Shown piece by piece: positions 8,601 to 10,549 of a DNA stretch of 10,549 nt (positions within the stretch are counted from its first letter, which is position 1; the number at the start of each line of letters is the position of its first letter). This stretch comes from Pseudomonadota bacterium (GTDB lineage: Bacteria > Pseudomonadota > Gammaproteobacteria > Burkholderiales > Burkholderiaceae_C). The stretch covers positions 1-10,549 of the forward strand of contig JAFECV010000036.1 of NCBI GenBank assembly GCA_018241985.1, in the 5' to 3' direction. The position numbers and the translations under genes were made by a program. The notes under the pieces are model-generated. The model searched no databases. It was not told the origin of the DNA and saw nothing but the letters and a program-made list of their open reading frames with translations.

Positions 8601-9215
8601 CCAGGCGCCGGAGAAGCGCGACAGCGCCCAGCCGTACAGCCCGAATTCCAGGTACTCGGCGACGCAGGCCGGCTGCAGCACCGGCACGCTCCAGGCGATG
8701 AAGGCCTGGTCGCTCTGGTGCGGCATCGACGACGACACGCAGCCGTGGTCGTCGCCGGCGACCACCAGCACGCCGCCGTGCGGCGACGAGCCGTAGGCGT
8801 TGCCGTGCTTGAGCGCGTCGCCCGCGCGGTCCACGCCCGGCCCCTTGCCGTACCACAGGCCGAACACGCCGCAGGCGGTGCGCTCGGGGTCGGACTCGAC
8901 GCGCTGCGTTCCGAGCACCTGCGTCGCCGCCAGCTCCTCGTTCACCGCGGGAACGAACTCAACCCCTTCCTGCTTGAAGCGTTCGCCGGCCTTCCAGATC
9001 GCCAGATCGACCATGCCGAGCGGCGAGCCGCGGTAGCCGCTCGCGAAGCCGCGCGTGTTCCATCCGCGGTCCGCGTCGCGCCAGCGCTGCATCAGCAGCA
9101 GCCGCACCAGCGCCTGCGTGCCGGTGAGAAACACCGCGCCGCCGCGTGCCCACAGGTTGTCGGTGAGGGCGTAGTCCGGCCGGCGAAGAACCGGTTCGAT
9201 GGCGGAATCAGCCAT
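5625..9215 (-). CDS. Fused indolepyruvate:ferredoxin oxidoreductase (IorA-IorB type)
   Basis: A 1196-residue single-chain member of the 2-oxoacid:ferredoxin oxidoreductase superfamily, oxidatively decarboxylating aryl-pyruvates (indole-, phenyl- or 4-hydroxyphenylpyruvate) to aryl-acetyl-CoA. In order it has an N-terminal pyrimidine-type half from residue ~15 (WARGGAVFLTGTQALVRLLL) and CAGCPHNTSTR at 453-463. The thiamine diphosphate site follows, with GDG at 517-519 and N546 in LYNDAVAMTGG. A cysteine cluster for Fe-S centres is at C656, C659, C662, C668, C689, C695 and C700. The gamma (IorB-like) domain begins near Y744 with VTGVGGTGVVTVGA, and a long C-terminal domain ends in IVAKQ. The start is ATG 9215, chosen because AGGAG lies 8 bases upstream; a 38-residue upstream extension is open but lacks family character. 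The gene faces away from the ArsR gene and converges on fahA. Physiological acceptor and substrate preference cannot be read from sequence. Confidence 0.93.
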   Translation of the reverse strand: MADSAIEPVLRRPDYALTDNLWARGGAVFLTGTQALVRLLLMQRWRDADRGWNTRGFASGYRGSPLGMVDLAIWKAGERFKQEGVEFVPAVNEELAATQVLGTQRVESDPERTACGVFGLWYGKGPGVDRAGDALKHGNAYGSSPHGGVLVVAGDDHGCVSSSMPHQSDQAFIAWSVPVLQPACVAEYLEFGLYGWALSRFSGAWVAMPALSEIVESGATVDLDAINARVAAWLDADAIRARTGYQPPPDGLHYRWPDLPSLRIESRLEDKRRAVAAFARVNSIDREVIASPRASLGVVTCGKAHYDFMEVLRRLEITADDFARAGIRVYKVGLSFPLEQTRMRAFAQGLSEILVIEEKGPVVESQLRDLFYNAPAQARPAIFGKRDRDGAPLVSALGELRPSRLIELVAHWLSFHFPDNRMFRDHLRHVRDFTPPELLSNDGDSVKRLPYFCAGCPHNTSTRVPEGSSARAGIGCHFMASWMDRSTAGLIQMGGEGVDWVSHSRFTKTPHVFQNLGDGTYYHSGYLAIRQAVAANATMTYKILYNDAVAMTGGQPVDGVISVDAIARQVESEGVKKVVVVSDDIAKYDAIRGRFPDDVEFHDRDQLDAVQRRLRDIPGVTVLIYEQTCAAEKRRRRKKGLLAEPARRLFINDAVCEGCGDCGVQSNCVAVIPHETAFGRKRRIDQSSCNKDYSCAKGFCPSFVGVSGGVPRRKSGALAGEHGAFLAQVERLSRPAPHHWDAPYDLLVTGVGGTGVVTVGAVIAMAAHLEAKSASVLDFMGFAQKGGAVLSFVRFADVPERLNQVRIDTQQADAILACDLVVAASAEALQTVRHGRTRVLANLHEMPVAEFLHNPDADLKAPALLEKLRFVAGAEQVETFDAQALAERFLGDTQSANVLALGYAWQRALVPVGEPAIRRAIELNGVAVQTNLLAFALGRMAAAAPEALAALHDASNDGARAESLDALIARGVNHLRGYQNAAWANRFAARVQRMQQAESALAGGDAALPLTRNAALSLLKLMSYKDEYEVARLYTNGEFLRELHEQFEGELKLEFYMAPPVLTRAKGGRPPAKIRLGGWMMPAMKWLARGKRLRGTRFDPFGRSGERRMERGLIAQFEQRLDELLQDLAAGNQLLAAQIAAIPLSIRGYGHVKLANASIAKAREAELLHRWRPDRYPLPAQSGAGQIRGIGIVAKQ

Positions 9216-9386
9216 GGGCGTTGCTCCTGTCCGGACCCGCATTCGGCCCGGCGCCTGAACGCAACGATACGCCGAAAGCGGTTTTCCGCGGTGGCGAAGC
9301 CGGGCAGGCATTGCTTGCGCCGGCGCCAAATAGTTGCTTCAGCGGAGCGTGAAACGTGAACCTCGGCTGCGGACTACCATGAACGC
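9216..9386. promoter_or_regulatory. Divergent promoter region with candidate operator
   Basis: These 171 bases lie between the start of the oxidoreductase gene (-) and the start of the ArsR gene (+) and must hold promoters for both or their leaders. A symmetric element, GCGG-TTTT-CCGC, sits at 9278-9289. A perfect 10-base palindrome, GCGCCGGCGC, lies at ~9318-9327, and a direct repeat of CGTGAA occurs at ~9348-9359. Any of these could be an operator for the neighbouring regulator, but none is diagnostic. No clear -35/-10 pair stands out in either direction. Confidence 0.4.
9224..9228 (-). promoter_or_regulatory. Ribosome binding site deciding the oxidoreductase start
   Basis: On the minus strand AGGAG ends 8 bases before ATG 9215. 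The frame stays open further upstream to ~9329, but this strong site supports the shorter protein beginning MADSAIEPVL. Confidence 0.75.
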
Positions 9387-10088
9387 ATGGTTGCGCCGAA
9401 CATTTCCATTCCCGCTGCGCTGATCGGGGAACCGACGCGCGCGGCGATCCTCACCGCGCTGTGCGACGGCCGCTCGCGCTCCGCGGGCGAACTGGCCGAT
9501 GCGGCGGGCATCTCGGCGCAGTCGGCCAGCAACCACCTCGGGCTGCTGCTGAGCGGCGGTTTGATCACCGTGGTGCAGCAAGGTCGCCATCGCTACTTCC
9601 GGCTGGCGTCGCCGGCGGTCGCGCAGTCGATCGAGGCGCTCGCGGCCATCGCGCCGCCGCTGCGTCTGGCGCGCCTGGGGCGCCAGCGCGGGCACGCGGC
9701 GCTGCAGCAGGCGCGCAAGTGCTATTCGCATCTGGCCGGGCGCCTGGGCGTGCAACTGCACGACGCGCTGCTGGCGCGCGGCACCATCGCGCCCGTGCAG
9801 ACGACCGACACCGGGCGCACCGTGTACCGGCTGACCGAGGCCGGTCGCGTGGGTCTGCGCGGGCTGGGGATGGACGAGGAAGTCAGCGGCCTGTCCTGCA
9901 TCGACTGGACCGAGCGGCGCGACCACCTGGCCGGCCCGCTCGGGACCGCCTTGCTGCGACACCTGCAGGCGCAGCAGGCATTCGAGCCCGGGCCCGAGCC
10001 GCGCAGTCTGCGCCTCACCGCGCGCGGCGAAGCGGTGCTGCGCGCGCTGGGCGTGAACGCGAGCGAGCCCGTAGCCGAGCGCGCGTGA
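9387..10088 (+). CDS. ArsR-family winged-helix transcriptional regulator
   Basis: A 233-residue DNA-binding repressor-type protein. Residues ~8-75 are the winged helix-turn-helix: IGEPTRAAILTAL starts the first helices, GELADAAGISAQSASNHLGLL (about 34-55) is the helix-turn-helix, and VVQQGRHRYFRLA (61-73) is the wing. The classic metal-binding ELCVCDL motif of ArsR/SmtB sensors is absent. Instead there is a long C-terminal domain with CYSHLAGRLGV at 112-122, a second wing-like stretch TGRTVYRLTEAG (142-153), and CIDWTERRDHLAGPLG at 171-186. This arrangement is found in a subgroup of long ArsR-type regulators whose ligands are mostly unknown. The start ATG 9387 has no clear Shine-Dalgarno. Because the gene is divergent from the oxidoreductase, it may control itself and that gene; this is inference. 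Confidence 0.87.
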   Translation: MVAPNISIPAALIGEPTRAAILTALCDGRSRSAGELADAAGISAQSASNHLGLLLSGGLITVVQQGRHRYFRLASPAVAQSIEALAAIAPPLRLARLGRQRGHAALQQARKCYSHLAGRLGVQLHDALLARGTIAPVQTTDTGRTVYRLTEAGRVGLRGLGMDEEVSGLSCIDWTERRDHLAGPLGTALLRHLQAQQAFEPGPEPRSLRLTARGEAVLRALGVNASEPVAERA

Positions 10089-10166
10089 GGCGCGGGCCTC
10101 GCGACCTTACAGAAAAGCCTGAAACGAACCGGCGCCAGATGGCGGTACGCTGGGTTCTCCGAATAC

Positions 10167-10170
10167 AGGA
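10167..10170 (+). promoter_or_regulatory. Ribosome binding site of the SnoaL-like gene
   Basis: AGGA lies 8 bases before ATG 10179 and supports that start. The preceding 90-base gap after the ArsR gene could hold a promoter, but no clear -35/-10 pair is visible. Confidence 0.55.
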
Positions 10171-10178
10171 CGATCGAG

Positions 10179-10549
10179 ATGACCGAATACAAATCCGATG
10201 GCGAGCGTATCTACCATTTGTGGGACCAATATGCCCGTGAGCGCAACGCCGACGGGCTGGTGTCGCTGTACGCACCGGACGCGATATTGGAAACGCCCGT
10301 GATCGCTGCGATTTTCGATACCGAATCCGGGATGCTCCAAGGCCATGCCAAGCTGCGGCATTTCTTCGAGGAAGGCGCTCGCCGGCGCCCGAACGAGTTG
10401 GTTCGCTGGTATCGCGAGCCCGGCAGGTTCTTTGATGACGGCCGTCGGCTGATCTGGGAGTATCCGCGCGCAGCGCCGGATGGCAGCCAGATCGAAATCA
10501 CCGAAGTCATGGACCTATCCGACGGCTTGATTCAGCATCACCGCATCTA
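10179..10549 (+). CDS. SnoaL-like / NTF2-like protein, 3' end outside window
   Basis: An open frame from ATG 10179 runs off the right edge, showing 123 complete residues beginning MTEYKSDGERIYHLWDQYA. The pattern is that of the NTF2-like cone fold: an N-terminal helix with residues for a 'walking the domain' start (WDQYARERNADGLVSLYAPDA), a strand with ILETPVIAAIF, a helix with GHAKLRHFFEEGAR, then strands containing LIWEYPR and IEITEVMDLSDG. SnoaL-type proteins include small-molecule cyclases, isomerases and many of unknown role. Codons here are less GC-biased than in the genes to the left (more TTG, GAT, CGT, TAT). It follows the ArsR gene after 90 bases on the same strand, so it might be its target or simply a neighbour. 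The fold is likely; the function is unknown. Confidence 0.75.
   Translation, partial: MTEYKSDGERIYHLWDQYARERNADGLVSLYAPDAILETPVIAAIFDTESGMLQGHAKLRHFFEEGARRRPNELVRWYREPGRFFDDGRRLIWEYPRAAPDGSQIEITEVMDLSDGLIQHHRI

Noticed and set aside
5254..8856. 1200-residue minus-strand open frame in another frame of the oxidoreductase region
   Set aside because: Its composition is almost entirely Arg, Ala, Gly and Pro. The overlapping frame 5625-9215 has all the thiamine and Fe-S motifs.
9216..9329. 38-residue N-terminal extension of the oxidoreductase
   Set aside because: Arg-rich, without family likeness, and placed upstream of a strong ribosome binding site for ATG 9215.
7050..9359. 769-residue plus-strand open frame antisense to the oxidoreductase
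   Set aside because: Repetitive Val/Ala/His/Arg-rich translation without recognisable domains, explained by codon bias on the opposite strand.
9379..9423. 14-codon out-of-frame ATG reading frame overlapping the ArsR start
   Set aside because: No Shine-Dalgarno and no leader-peptide character such as runs of one regulatory amino acid; probably chance.

Overview
The window is GC-rich and gene-dense. Its gene content (homogentisate genes, a fused indolepyruvate oxidoreductase, and an FAD hydroxylase with a DUF2783-like partner and an MBL hydrolase) suggests a betaproteobacterium of the order Burkholderiales, probably Comamonadaceae or a near relative. This placement rests on family knowledge and codon style; no marker gene is present.

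Layout. Positions 1-2695 (+) hold three co-directional genes: the C-terminal part of a metallo-beta-lactamase-fold hydrolase (cut by the left edge), a PheA/TfdB/MhpA-type FAD-dependent aromatic hydroxylase (GTG start at 771), and a 74-residue helical protein of DUF2783 type. A 101-base gap between the first two carries an imperfect dyad that looks like a dispersed intergenic repeat. Positions 2696-2929 are non-coding. Positions 2930-5576 (+) hold hmgA (homogentisate 1,2-dioxygenase) and fahA (fumarylacetoacetase), 10 bases apart and very likely one transcript. Converging on fahA from the other strand, 5625-9215 (-) encodes a complete fused indolepyruvate:ferredoxin oxidoreductase-type enzyme of 1196 residues. 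A 171-base divergent region separates it from an ArsR-family regulator at 9387-10088 (+). The right edge cuts a SnoaL/NTF2-like gene that starts at 10179 (+).

How the genes fit together. The theme is aromatic amino acid and hydroxyphenylacetate catabolism. HmgA opens the homogentisate ring to maleylacetoacetate, and FahA splits fumarylacetoacetate into fumarate and acetoacetate. The fused oxidoreductase would turn aryl-pyruvates (the transamination products of Phe, Tyr and Trp) into aryl-acetyl-CoA, a branch competing with the 4-hydroxyphenylpyruvate-to-homogentisate route. Neither hpd (4-hydroxyphenylpyruvate dioxygenase) nor maiA (maleylacetoacetate isomerase) lies in the window. The FAD hydroxylase plus small partner resembles the two-component 3-hydroxyphenylacetate 6-hydroxylase MhaAB described in Pseudomonas putida, which makes homogentisate directly; that would explain its position beside hmgA. 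This assignment is inference.

Most of the window is established catabolic machinery. The least understood parts are the DUF2783-type small protein, the MBL hydrolase with a non-canonical final metal-ligand motif, and the ArsR regulator with a duplicated His-Leu-Ala-Gly motif. I see no RNA gene, CRISPR array, insertion sequence or phage gene.
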